From contig CAVSRM010000015.1 of the NCBI GenBank assembly GCA_963730365.1, positions 168,216 through 232,215 of the forward strand: a DNA stretch of 64,000 bases, written 5' to 3'. This stretch comes from Fodinibacter sp963730365. Lineage in GTDB: Bacteria > Actinomycetota > Actinomycetes > Actinomycetales > Dermatophilaceae. Below the pieces are notes generated by a model, which had not been told where the DNA came from, did no database searches, and saw only the letters and a program-made list of their open reading frames with translations. The translations under genes were made by a program, and so were the position numbers. Of this stretch, positions 45,057-53,257 are shown piece by piece (within the stretch, counting starts at the first letter, position 1; every line of letters starts with the position of its first letter).

Positions 45057-45356
45057 ATGGCGACCGACTACGACGCACCGCGCAAGACCGACGACGAGAT
45101 GTCGGAGGACTCCATCGAGGAGTTGAAGAACCGCCGCGTCGACAAGCGCGCCTCGAGCGTGGACGTCGACGAGACCGAACAGGCCGAAGGCTTCGAGCTT
45201 CCCGGGGCGGACCTCTCCGGCGAGGAGCTCTCGGTGCGGGTGCTCCCGCGCCAGGACGACGAGTTCACCTGCTCGCGGTGCTTCCTCGTGCACCACCGCA
45301 GCCAGCTCGCCACCGAGAAGTCCGGTGTCCTGGTGTGCAAGGAGTGCGCGGCCTGA
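45057..45356 (+). CDS. DUF4193 zinc-ribbon protein
   Basis: 99-aa conserved actinobacterial protein of unknown function. An acidic N-terminal half (MSEDSIEELKNRRVDKRAS) precedes a C-terminal zinc ribbon with CSRC and CKEC. The upstream 197-bp gap contains TTGACA (45028-45033) and CACAAT (44962-44967) as promoter-like elements that do not pair convincingly. GAAGGG about 13 bases before the ATG may serve as ribosome-binding site. Order with dut and suhB is as in M. tuberculosis. Confidence 0.9.
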   Translation: MATDYDAPRKTDDEMSEDSIEELKNRRVDKRASSVDVDETEQAEGFELPGADLSGEELSVRVLPRQDDEFTCSRCFLVHHRSQLATEKSGVLVCKECAA

Positions 45357-45375
45357 GCGCCGGGCGGTGACTCGC

Positions 45376-45849
45376 GTGGACGACGCACCCACTCGGGTCC
45401 CGGTGAGCGTCCGACGAGTACACCCGGAAGCCCGCCTGCCCGCGTACAGCACCCACGGCGACGCCGGCGCCGACCTCACGAGCGTGGCAGAGCTGACGCT
45501 CGAACCGGGGGAGCGGGCCCTGGTGCCCACGGGGCTTGCGCTGGCGCTCCCGCCCGGAACGGTGGGGCTGGTCCATCCGCGGTCCGGGCTCGCGGCGAGG
45601 CACGGAGTGACCGTGGTCAACGCCCCGGGCACGGTCGACTCCGGCTACCGCGGTGAGGTGCTCGTCAACCTCGTCAACCTCGACCTGCGCCAGTCCTTCA
45701 CGGTGCACGTGGGTGACCGGATCGCGCAGCTGGTGATCCAGTCCTACCTGCACGGTGACTTCACGGAGGCGGATTCGCTTCCAGGCAGCACCCGGGGGGA
45801 CACTGGGCACGGGTCCACCGGCGGCTTCGGCGCCTCGGGCCCGCAGTGA
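45376..45849 (+). CDS. dut: dUTP diphosphatase
   Basis: Homotrimeric dUTPase that keeps uracil out of DNA and makes dUMP. The 157-aa protein has motif I HGDAGADLTS, motif II HPRSGLAARHG, motif III NAPGTVDSGYRGEV (uracil pocket), motif IV DRIAQLVIQ and the C-terminal arm motif V STRGDTGHGSTGGFG. I take the GTG at 45376; an in-frame GTG at 45367 is equally possible since neither has a strong ribosome-binding site. Confidence 0.94.
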   Translation: MDDAPTRVPVSVRRVHPEARLPAYSTHGDAGADLTSVAELTLEPGERALVPTGLALALPPGTVGLVHPRSGLAARHGVTVVNAPGTVDSGYRGEVLVNLVNLDLRQSFTVHVGDRIAQLVIQSYLHGDFTEADSLPGSTRGDTGHGSTGGFGASGPQ

Positions 45850-45952
45850 CCAGCACCGGCAGGACCCACGGCCGCCAGAAGGCCCGGCCGACCCGAACCG
45901 CAGAGCGTGGTGAACCCTCCACCCGCGACCGACACCCGAGGACGACAGCGCA

Positions 45953-46714
45953 GTGAGCATCTTCAAGAAGAAGCGGGACGACTCCGTGGGCGCCTCCGAG
46001 GAACAGTCCCCGGAGGACGACCTCGCCCCCGACCTCGAGGAGTCCTCGGCCGAGGACGCCGTCCTCGAGGACCCCCGCGCGAACGGACCCTGGGACGTGA
46101 CCGAGGTGGATGGTCGCGACGGGAGGATGGACCTCGGAGCACTCTGGTTCCGAGGCGTTCCCGGGCTCGAGCTCCGGCTCGAGGTGGACAAGGACTCCCA
46201 GCAGGTCGCTGCGGCGACAGCGGTGCTCGGCGAGTCGGGCCTGCAGGTGCAGGCCTTCGCGGCGCCGCGATCCGGTGGGCTGTGGGACGAGATCCGGGCC
46301 GAGATCGCCGCCTCCGTCGAACGGCAGGGCGGCACCGCCGACGAGGACCACGGACCACTCGGCACCGTCCTGCGCACCCGGATGCCGTCGGCCGGCCCGG
46401 ACAACCGCACCGTCTTCGCCCCGGCGACGTTCGTGGGGATCGACGGGCCCCGGTGGTTCCTGCGCGGGGTCCTGTCCGGCCGTGCCGCGATCGACGAGGC
46501 CGCGGCCGAGGCGCTGCTCGACGTCTTCCGCGCGATCGTCGTGGTGCGCGGGGGCGACCCCATGGCACCGCGTGAGCTGCTGGCGCTCAGCCTGCCCCGC
46601 GATGCCGAGCCCACCGCTGCCGCGGACGCCGACGCCGACGCCGACGACGACGGGGCCGCCGACACCGAGCTCAATCCCTTCGAGCGGGGACCAGAGATCA
46701 CCGAGGTGCGGTGA
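45953..46714 (+). CDS. DUF3710 family protein
   Basis: 253-aa conserved actinobacterial protein of unknown function. Starts SIFKKKRDDS and continues with an acidic disordered stretch, then the DUF3710 core with GPWDVTEVDGRDGRMDLG, ESGLQVQAFAAPRSGGLWDEI and DGPRWFLRGVLSGRA. The C-terminus has an Ala/Asp repeat and ends NPFERGPEITEVR. No membrane segment. The stop overlaps the next start (TGATG), forming a coupled trio with the OB-fold and DUF3159 genes. Confidence 0.88.
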   Translation: MSIFKKKRDDSVGASEEQSPEDDLAPDLEESSAEDAVLEDPRANGPWDVTEVDGRDGRMDLGALWFRGVPGLELRLEVDKDSQQVAAATAVLGESGLQVQAFAAPRSGGLWDEIRAEIAASVERQGGTADEDHGPLGTVLRTRMPSAGPDNRTVFAPATFVGIDGPRWFLRGVLSGRAAIDEAAAEALLDVFRAIVVVRGGDPMAPRELLALSLPRDAEPTAAADADADADDDGAADTELNPFERGPEITEVR

Positions 46715-47070
46715 TGGGGCTCAAGCAGCGATTGCGGGACCTGTCGACCACTCCGGCGGAGGAGGAGGCGGCCAGCCTGCGCGTGCTCTCCGAGACCGAG
46801 GGTGGCGACGACCTGAGCGCCCTGGCCGAGCGGCATCCTGCCTGCGTGTGCGGCACGGTACGCACTGTGACGCTGCCCCCGCGGCGCAGTGTCCCGGCAC
46901 TGGTGGCAGAGGTCTGGGACGGCAACGGCACCGTCAACCTCGTCTGGATCGGCCGCCGGCGAATCGGCGGCATCGAGCCGGGCACCCTCGTGCGAGCCAG
47001 GGGCCGCGTGGCCCTCGTGCGGGGTGTTCCGACCATCTTCAATCCGTCCTACGAGATCGTGCCCCGATGA
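46714..47070 (+). CDS. OB-fold nucleic-acid-binding protein
   Basis: 118-aa protein. An N-terminal helical segment (LKQRLRDLSTTPAEEEA) leads to an OB-fold: VCGTVRTVTLPPRRSVPALVA, VWDGNGTVNLVWIGRR and LVRARGRVALVRG. The ATG at 46714 is taken because it overlaps the DUF3710 stop; a GTG lies one codon earlier. Its partner and nucleic acid target are unknown. It is always next to DUF3710 and DUF3159 genes in relatives. Confidence 0.82.
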   Translation: MGLKQRLRDLSTTPAEEEAASLRVLSETEGGDDLSALAERHPACVCGTVRTVTLPPRRSVPALVAEVWDGNGTVNLVWIGRRRIGGIEPGTLVRARGRVALVRGVPTIFNPSYEIVPR

Positions 47071-47804
47071 CCGGCGAGGACTCGGTGCCGACGGTGGCAC
47101 GCGATCCGGAGTCGGTGGAGGCGCTCATCCGCCACCGTCTCGGGACGGCCCTCGGTGGCTGGCGCGGCTCGGTGGAGACCGCCCTGCCCACGGTGGTCTT
47201 CGTCGCCCTCTGGACCTGGAGCCAGGACGTGGCCCTCGCCGCGGGCGCTGCCCTCGTGGTCGCGCTGGCGCTCGCCGGACTCCGGGTCGCCCAGCACTCC
47301 TCGCTCACCCACGTGGGAGGGGCCGTCTTCGCGACCGCGATCGCGGCCTTCTTCGCCGTGCGCTCGGGTCGCGCGGAGGCCGCGTTCCTCCCGGGGATCC
47401 TCACCAACGCCGCCTTCCTCGTCGGGGCGCTCCTGTCCATCGTCACGCGCTGGCCGCTCGTCGGCTTCCTCGTCGGAGCGGGGGACCCCCGGGCACAGGA
47501 GGACCCGTTCGCCTGGCGCCGGGACCGGGGCATGGTTCGGGTCTGCGCCCGGCTCACCTGGGTGCTCGTCGCCACCTACGCCGTGCGGCTGGTCATCATG
47601 GTTCCGCTCTACCTCGCGGCCGAGGTCGCCTGGCTCGGCGTGGCGAAGATCGCCCTCGGGTGGCCGCTGTGGGTCGCCTCGCTGGCCGTCATGGCCTGGA
47701 TGCTCGTGGCCGGGCACACCCCGCTGGAGCCGGGTGCCGGCCCGGGAGCGGAACCCGACGACGAGGAGGACGAGCCCGCCGAACGCCCGGGGGTCGGCGC
47801 CTAG
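47067..47804 (+). CDS. DUF3159 membrane protein
   Basis: 245-aa integral membrane protein with five or six helices and an acidic C-terminal tail. Conserved block: LGGWRGSVETALPTVVFVALW. The start overlaps the OB-fold gene stop (ATGA). The stop shares the four bases CTAG with the convergent TrkA gene, so both genes end in the same palindrome. The function is unknown; some annotate it as intracellular-septation-like without proof. Confidence 0.87.
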   Translation: MTGEDSVPTVARDPESVEALIRHRLGTALGGWRGSVETALPTVVFVALWTWSQDVALAAGAALVVALALAGLRVAQHSSLTHVGGAVFATAIAAFFAVRSGRAEAAFLPGILTNAAFLVGALLSIVTRWPLVGFLVGAGDPRAQEDPFAWRRDRGMVRVCARLTWVLVATYAVRLVIMVPLYLAAEVAWLGVAKIALGWPLWVASLAVMAWMLVAGHTPLEPGAGPGAEPDDEEDEPAERPGVGA

Positions 47805-48493
47805 AGCTCGTCCTCGCTCTCGCGGGCGTGCCGCTGACCCGGGCTGAGGATCGACTCGAGCTCGGCCTCGGCCTCCGGCGTGGTGATGAAGAGCAGCTCG
47901 TCGAGTGGCTCAAGGGCGTCGTCGCGGCTGGGCGCGATGGGGTGCCCCTCGCGGATGATGCCGGTGAGCACCGTGTCACCGGGGAACGGCACGTCGCCGA
48001 CCCGGGAGCCGGTGTACGGGCTGCCGACGGGCAGGGTCATCTCGACCATCATCGCCTTGCCCTGCTGGAACTCGAAGATCCGGACCAGGTCACCGACGCT
48101 GACCGCCTCCTCGACGAGCGCGGTCATCAGCCGTGGGGTCGAGACAGCGACGTCGACACCCCACGCCTCGTCGAACATCCACTCGTTCTTCGGGTTGTTG
48201 ACCCGGGCCACCGTGCGGGGGACACCGAACTCCGTCTTGGCCAGGAGCGAGAGGACGAGGTTGGCCTTGTCGTCGCCCGTGGCCGCCACGACGACGTCGC
48301 AGTCCGCCAGACCCGCCTCGCTCAGGGCCTCGATCTCACAGGCGTCCGCCTGCAACCAGCTGGCGTCGGGGACCTTGGCGACGCGCTCACCGTCGGCGTC
48401 CCGGTCGACGAGCAGCACGTCGTGACCGTTGCGCAGCAGCTCTCGGGCGATGGAACGCCCGACGCTTCCAGCACCGGCGATGACGACGCGCAT
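47801..48493 (-). CDS. TrkA/RCK potassium-regulatory subunit (CeoC type)
   Basis: 230-aa cytoplasmic RCK protein. The Rossmann fold starts MRVVIAGAGSVGRSIARELL and has the nucleotide-ribose Asp in VLLVDRDADG, followed by an RCK_C domain that can bind cyclic di-AMP or other ligands. It lies 18 bp downstream of a second RCK gene on the same strand, matching M. tuberculosis ceoB-ceoC. No TrkH/KtrB channel gene is in the window; the nearest potassium transporter gene is the KimA-like one on the other side. Confidence 0.9.
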   Translation of the reverse strand: MRVVIAGAGSVGRSIARELLRNGHDVLLVDRDADGERVAKVPDASWLQADACEIEALSEAGLADCDVVVAATGDDKANLVLSLLAKTEFGVPRTVARVNNPKNEWMFDEAWGVDVAVSTPRLMTALVEEAVSVGDLVRIFEFQQGKAMMVEMTLPVGSPYTGSRVGDVPFPGDTVLTGIIREGHPIAPSRDDALEPLDELLFITTPEAEAELESILSPGQRHARESEDEL

Positions 48494-48511
48494 GAGGTGG
48501 CCTTCCGCAGG

Positions 48512-49174
48512 TCAGTTGATCGGGGGTGGGGAGTCCAGCACGCGCTCCGCGGCCGCGAGGTCACCGGCGCCCAGTGCGAGGTGGAGCAGGTCGCCCTCCT
48601 GGTACACGGTGTCGGGTCCGGGCAGCAGGCCCTCCCCGAGCCGGGTCAGGTACGCCAACCGGCCCCCGGTCGAGGCCTCGATCTCGCCCACCCGTCGACC
48701 GATCCAGTGCGATGAGACCGGCATCTCGGCGATGACCACCTTCCCCGAGGGGTCGGTGAACTCCGGCACGTGGCCCTGCGGCAGCAGCCGGCGGAGCATC
48801 TGGTCGCTGGTCCACTTCACCGTCGCCACCGTGGGGATGCCGAGCCGTTGGTAGATCTCGGCGCGACCCGGGTCGTAGATGCGGGCCACGACGTGCTCGA
48901 TGCCGAACTTCTCCCGGGCCACCCGGGCCGCGAGGATGTTGGAGTTGTCGCCGCTGGACACCGCCGCGAACGCATAGGCCTCGCTGATGCCGGCGTCCCT
49001 GAGGGTGTCGCGGTCGAAGCCCACCCCGGTGACGGTGCGGCCGTCGAAGCTCGTCCCCAGCCTGCGAAAGGACGACTCGTCCTGGTCGATGACCGCGACC
49101 TCGTGGCCGGCCCGCTCGATGGCGCGCGCAAGGGAGGCGCCCACCCGGCCGCAGCCCATGATGACGAAGTGCAC
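48512..49174 (-). CDS. TrkA/RCK potassium-regulatory subunit (CeoB type)
   Basis: 220-aa RCK protein. The Rossmann start is HFVIMGCGRVGASLARAIE, with VAVIDQDESSF for the ribose contact and a C-terminal RCK_C domain. The GTG at 49174 is supported by a -10 hexamer 7 nt upstream; a longer in-frame extension would start before transcription. It is divergent from the KimA-like gene with only ~90 bp between start codons, so the two promoters are back to back. Confidence 0.9.
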   Translation of the reverse strand: MHFVIMGCGRVGASLARAIERAGHEVAVIDQDESSFRRLGTSFDGRTVTGVGFDRDTLRDAGISEAYAFAAVSSGDNSNILAARVAREKFGIEHVVARIYDPGRAEIYQRLGIPTVATVKWTSDQMLRRLLPQGHVPEFTDPSGKVVIAEMPVSSHWIGRRVGEIEASTGGRLAYLTRLGEGLLPGPDTVYQEGDLLHLALGAGDLAAAERVLDSPPPIN

Positions 49175-49181
49175 GATGACG

Positions 49182-49187
49182 ACGCTA
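49182..49187 (-). promoter_or_regulatory. -10 element giving a leaderless ceoB-like transcript
   Basis: TAGCGT on the minus strand ends 7 nt before the GTG at 49174. Confidence 0.5.
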
Positions 49188-49251
49188 CACCGACGTTCGC
49201 GCAGCCCGAGCCGCCGTCCGCTCCGCGTGCGGACGGGGCCCCGCCCCGGCA

Positions 49252-49257
49252 TACAGT
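49252..49257 (+). promoter_or_regulatory. -10 element giving a leaderless kimA-like transcript
   Basis: TACAGT ends 7 nt before the GTG at 49265, which has no Shine-Dalgarno. Confidence 0.5.
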
Positions 49258-49264
49258 GTCTGTC

Positions 49265-51274
49265 GTGTCATCCCCCGGACGTGTCGTCAAGCGCGTGCTC
49301 GTCGGCCGTGCCATGCGCAGTGACCGACTGGGTGAGACGCTGCTGCCCAAGAAGCTGGCGCTGCCCGTCTTCGCCAGCGATGCGCTCTCCTCGGTCGCCT
49401 ACGCCCCCGACGAGATCTTCCTGACCCTCGGCTTCGCGGGCGGGGCACTGGCCCTGACGCAGTCCTGGAAGATCGCCCTCGTCGTCGTGGCCGTGATGGC
49501 CGTGGTCATCATGAGCTACCGGCAGAACGTGCGGGCCTACCCCTCCGGCGGCGGCGACTACGAGGTCGCCAGCGTGAACATCGGACCCAAGGCGGGGCTG
49601 GGCGTGGCGAGCGCCCTCCTCGTCGACTACGTGCTCACCGTCGCCGTGTCGGTGTCGGCCGGGGTCCAGAACGCCGCCTCGGCGTTCGGCTTCATCCGCG
49701 GGCACGAGGCGGCCTGGGCCGTGGCGATCATCGTGGCGCTCACCGCGATGAACCTGCGGGGGGTGCGCGAGTCGGGCACCGCGTTCGCGGTGCCGACCTA
49801 CCTCTTCATGACCACCGTCATGGGCATGGCACTGATCGGCTTCTACCGCGAGGTGAGCGGCACCCTGCCGTTGGCCGAGAGCGCCGACCTCGAGCTCCTG
49901 CCCGCGCCCGGCTACGAGGCGATGACCGGGCTCGCCCTGGCGTTCCTGTTCCTGCGGGCCTTCTCCTCGGGCTGCGCGGCGCTGACGGGGGTGGAGGCGA
50001 TCAGCAACGGGGTGCCGGCCTTCCGCAAGCCCAAGGGAGGCAACGCGGCGACGACCCTGCTGCTCATGGGGGTCATCTCCGTCACGATGCTCATGTCGAT
50101 GGTCTCCCTGGCCCGCTGGACCGGGGTGAAGTACGCGGAGGACCCGCACCTGCAGCTCGCCCGGGACGGGGTGCTGGTCCCCGAGAGCTACCAGCAGGAC
50201 ACGGTCATGGGGCAGGTCTCCAAGGCGGTGTTCTCGGGCTTCCACCCCGGGGTCGTCCTCGTGTCGATCGTCACCGGGCTCATCCTCGTGCTCGCCGCCA
50301 ACACCGCGTTCAACGGCTTCCCGGTGCTCGGGTCGATCCTCGCCCGCGACGGGTTCCTCCCACGCCAGCTGCACACGCGCGGCGACCGGCTGGCCTTCTC
50401 GAACGGCATCCTCATCCTCGGCGGTGTCGCCGCCCTCCTCGTGCTCATCTACGACGCGAAGGTGACCAGCCTCATCCAGCTCTACATCGTCGGGGTCTTC
50501 ATCTCGTTCACGCTCTCCCAGATCGGCATGGTCAGGCACTGGAACCGGCACCTGCGCCTGGAACGGAACGCCGCCGCGCGGGGACGCATGCTCCGCAGCC
50601 GAGCCATCAACGGGGTGGGTGCGACGATGTCGGGGATCGTCCTCGTCGTCGTTCTCGTGACCAAGTTCGTCCACGGCGCCGGGTTCGCCGTCGCCGCGAT
50701 GGCCGGGCTCTTCTTCCTCATGCTGGCGATCCGCAGGCACTACGACCAGGTGCGCGACGAGCTCGCGGTGAGCGAGGGAGACACCCAGCTGCAGCTCCTG
50801 CCCTCTCGGGTGCACGCCATCGTGCTGGTCTCGAAGATCCACAAGCCCACCCTCCGGGCGCTCGCCTACGCGCGCGCCACCCGACCCTCGATCCTCGAAG
50901 CGCTCACGGTTGACGTCGACCCGGAGGAGACCAAGGCGCTCCAGGACGAGTGGGACCGGCGGGACATCCCGGTACCGCTGAAGGCGCTCGACAGCCCCTA
51001 CCGCGAGATCACCCGACCGGTCCTCGACTACGTCCGTTCGATCCGGTCCGGCAACCCGCGTGACCTCGTCGTCATCTACATCCCGCAGTACGTCGTCGGT
51101 CGCTGGTGGGAGCAGGTGCTGCACAACCAGAGCGCCCTGCGGCTGCGCACCCGGCTGCTCTTCACCCCGGGCGTCATGGTGTCGTCGGTGCCCTGGCGCC
51201 TCGCCTCCTCCGAGGGCGCCGAGGACCGGATGGACGGCCCGGTCGTCGGCGACGTCCGCCGCGGTGAGGGCTGA
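49265..51274 (+). CDS. KimA-family potassium importer (APC superfamily)
   Basis: 669-aa membrane protein with twelve helices and a ~150-residue cytoplasmic C-terminal domain. It strongly recalls Bacillus subtilis KimA (formerly YdaO): ASDALSSVAYAPDEI, YRQNVRAYPSGGGDYEVAS, LLVDYVLTVAVSVSAG, FSSGCAALTGVEAISNGVP and the tail element LHNQSALRLRTRLLF. KimA is a high-affinity proton-coupled potassium importer inhibited by cyclic di-AMP. Generic annotation would be amino acid permease. Flanking RCK genes support the potassium role. The GTG start is set by the -10 hexamer. Confidence 0.87.
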   Translation: MSSPGRVVKRVLVGRAMRSDRLGETLLPKKLALPVFASDALSSVAYAPDEIFLTLGFAGGALALTQSWKIALVVVAVMAVVIMSYRQNVRAYPSGGGDYEVASVNIGPKAGLGVASALLVDYVLTVAVSVSAGVQNAASAFGFIRGHEAAWAVAIIVALTAMNLRGVRESGTAFAVPTYLFMTTVMGMALIGFYREVSGTLPLAESADLELLPAPGYEAMTGLALAFLFLRAFSSGCAALTGVEAISNGVPAFRKPKGGNAATTLLLMGVISVTMLMSMVSLARWTGVKYAEDPHLQLARDGVLVPESYQQDTVMGQVSKAVFSGFHPGVVLVSIVTGLILVLAANTAFNGFPVLGSILARDGFLPRQLHTRGDRLAFSNGILILGGVAALLVLIYDAKVTSLIQLYIVGVFISFTLSQIGMVRHWNRHLRLERNAAARGRMLRSRAINGVGATMSGIVLVVVLVTKFVHGAGFAVAAMAGLFFLMLAIRRHYDQVRDELAVSEGDTQLQLLPSRVHAIVLVSKIHKPTLRALAYARATRPSILEALTVDVDPEETKALQDEWDRRDIPVPLKALDSPYREITRPVLDYVRSIRSGNPRDLVVIYIPQYVVGRWWEQVLHNQSALRLRTRLLFTPGVMVSSVPWRLASSEGAEDRMDGPVVGDVRRGEG

Positions 51275-52569
51275 TGGGCGACACCTCGCTGGTCACCGGT
51301 GACGAGGTGGAGGTCGCCGTCACCGGCTTCGCCCACGGGGGCCATGCGATCGCGCGCCACGACGGCCAGGTCCTCTTCGTGCGCCACGCGATCCCGGGGG
51401 AGCGGGTTCGCGCGGTCGTCACCGAGGTGGGACCGGGTGGGAAGTTCGTGCGCGCCGACGCCCTCGACGTCCTGGAGGCCTCTCCGGCGCGGGTCACCCC
51501 TCCCTGCCCGTACGCCGGTCCCGGCCGCTGCGGCGGATGCGACCTCCAGCACGTGTCCCTGTCCCACCAGCGGGAGCTGAAGGCCGACGTCGTCCGCGAG
51601 CAGATGCGGCGACTCGCCCGGATCGACGTCGCCGTCACCGTCGAAGCCGTCCCCGGTGACGACGAGGGCCTCGACTGGCGCACCCGGGTCGAGTTCGCCG
51701 TCGACGCCGAGGGCCGGCCCGGCCTGCGCCGGCACCGGTCGCACGACGTCATCCCGGTCGACCACTGCCGCATCGCGGCGCCGGGAGTCGACCGGCTCCG
51801 GGTCACGGACTCCACGTGGCCCGGTGTCGAGCTCGTGAACGCGATCGCACCGTCATCGGGTGACGCCGTCGCGGTGGCCGTCCCGGGAGGGCCGGCACCC
51901 GACGTCACCGAGGTCGTCGAGGCGACCTGGCGGGAGAACGGTGATGAGCGCTCGTTCTCGCGCTCCTTCAGGGTGGGGTCCCGTGGCTTCTGGCAGGTCC
52001 ACCCGGGGGCGGCCCGCACGTTCGTGGCAGCCGTGATGGAGGCGGTGGCAGTGCGCCCCGGCGAGCGGGTCCTGGACCTGTACGCCGGTGTCGGCCTCTT
52101 CGCCGCCGCCCTGGCTGAGGCCGTGGGGGCGACGGGGCAGGTGATCGCCGTCGAGTCCGAGCGCGAAGCCGCCGAGCACGCGCGGGGCAACCTCGCGGCA
52201 TCCGGCGGCGTCGCCGTCCTGCAGTCCCGGGTGGACGACGCCCTGGGCGTCCCTCGCCCGGCGCGCAGTGGCGGGGCCCGGGGGAGGCGCTCGAAGGTGC
52301 GCAAGGCGTCTCGCTCGCCACTGCTCCCCGGAACGTGCGATGTCGTCGTCCTGGACCCGCCGCGCGTCGGCGCCGGTCGTGGCGTCTGCGAGGCACTGGC
52401 GGCCATGCGCCCTCGCGCGATTGCCTACGTCGCCTGCGACCCGGCGGCGCTGGCGAGGGACACGGCCTTCCTGGCCGGGCACGGCTACCGCCTGAGCCGG
52501 CTGAGGGCGTTCGACGCCTTCCCGATGACCCACCACGTGGAGTGCGTGGCATTGTTGGAGAAGCGCTGA
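51274..52569 (+). CDS. TrmA/RlmD-type RNA (uracil-5-)-methyltransferase
   Basis: 431-aa SAM-dependent RNA methyltransferase. The N-terminal TRAM domain (GDEVEVAVTGFAHGGHAIAR) is followed by iron-sulfur Cys (CPYAGPGRCGGC plus DHC), the SAM motif VLDLYAGVGLFAAALAE, DPPRVGAG, and the catalytic Cys in YVACDPAALARD. It methylates a uridine in tRNA or rRNA; which one is unknown. The ATG overlaps the KimA-like stop (TGATG). A basic insertion (GGARGRRSKVRKASRS) in the catalytic domain may add RNA contacts. Confidence 0.9.
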   Translation: MGDTSLVTGDEVEVAVTGFAHGGHAIARHDGQVLFVRHAIPGERVRAVVTEVGPGGKFVRADALDVLEASPARVTPPCPYAGPGRCGGCDLQHVSLSHQRELKADVVREQMRRLARIDVAVTVEAVPGDDEGLDWRTRVEFAVDAEGRPGLRRHRSHDVIPVDHCRIAAPGVDRLRVTDSTWPGVELVNAIAPSSGDAVAVAVPGGPAPDVTEVVEATWRENGDERSFSRSFRVGSRGFWQVHPGAARTFVAAVMEAVAVRPGERVLDLYAGVGLFAAALAEAVGATGQVIAVESEREAAEHARGNLAASGGVAVLQSRVDDALGVPRPARSGGARGRRSKVRKASRSPLLPGTCDVVVLDPPRVGAGRGVCEALAAMRPRAIAYVACDPAALARDTAFLAGHGYRLSRLRAFDAFPMTHHVECVALLEKR

Positions 52570-52606
52570 CCAGCCATGCTGCGGACGAGATGGTGGGCGG
52601 GTCTCG

Positions 52607-53257
52607 CTATCCGCCGCGCGCAGTCTCGTCCTGCAGATAGGTGAGGACGGCGAGGACTCGGCGGTGACCGGCCGACTCGGCGATGCCGAGTTTGGCGAGT
52701 ATCCGGCCGATGTGGGCCTCGACAGTCCGCTCCGTGACCACGAGTCGCTCAGCGATCTGGCTGTTGGTGTGTCCTTGAGCCACGAGGGCAAGCACCTCGC
52801 GCTCACGATCGGTGAGGCGTGCGAGCGCGCCGGGTCCGCTGGGAGAGACCAGAGTGGCGACGACCTCCGGGTCGAGGGCCGAACCACCGTGGGCGACCCG
52901 CTCGGAGGTGGCGAGGAACTCCTCGACGTCGAGCACCCGGTCCTTGAGCAGGTAGCCGAAGCCAGCCAGTCCGACCAGTGACACCAAACCGACGGTCTCG
53001 ATGTGTTGAGAGAGCACGAGAACGCCGACGGTGGGATGGTCCGCCTTGATGGTGCGAGCCACCTGAACTCCCTCGTCGGTGAACGTCGGAGGCATGCGCA
53101 CGTCGACGACGACCAGGTCGGGCTTCTCGGCGTCGACGACAGCCGCGAGGTCCGACGCATCGGCAAGGAGAGCCAACACGTCGTGGCCACCGTTCTCGAA
53201 GAGCATTCCCAAGCCTTCCCGCAGGAGCGCTTGGTCTTCGGCGATCAGGACGCGCAC
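52607..53257 (-). CDS. NarL/LuxR-type response regulator
   Basis: 216-aa regulator. Receiver: VLIAEDQALLREGL (acidic pair), VVVDVRMPPT (phospho-acceptor), then the C-terminal HTH LTDREREVLALVAQGHTNSQI and VTERTVEAHIGRILAKLG. The start overlaps the 3' end of the sensor kinase gene by 13 bp, so the pair is cotranscribed, kinase first. Likely targets are the divergent membrane-protein/ABC genes (inference from position). Confidence 0.9.
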   Translation of the reverse strand: MRVLIAEDQALLREGLGMLFENGGHDVLALLADASDLAAVVDAEKPDLVVVDVRMPPTFTDEGVQVARTIKADHPTVGVLVLSQHIETVGLVSLVGLAGFGYLLKDRVLDVEEFLATSERVAHGGSALDPEVVATLVSPSGPGALARLTDREREVLALVAQGHTNSQIAERLVVTERTVEAHIGRILAKLGIAESAGHRRVLAVLTYLQDETARGG

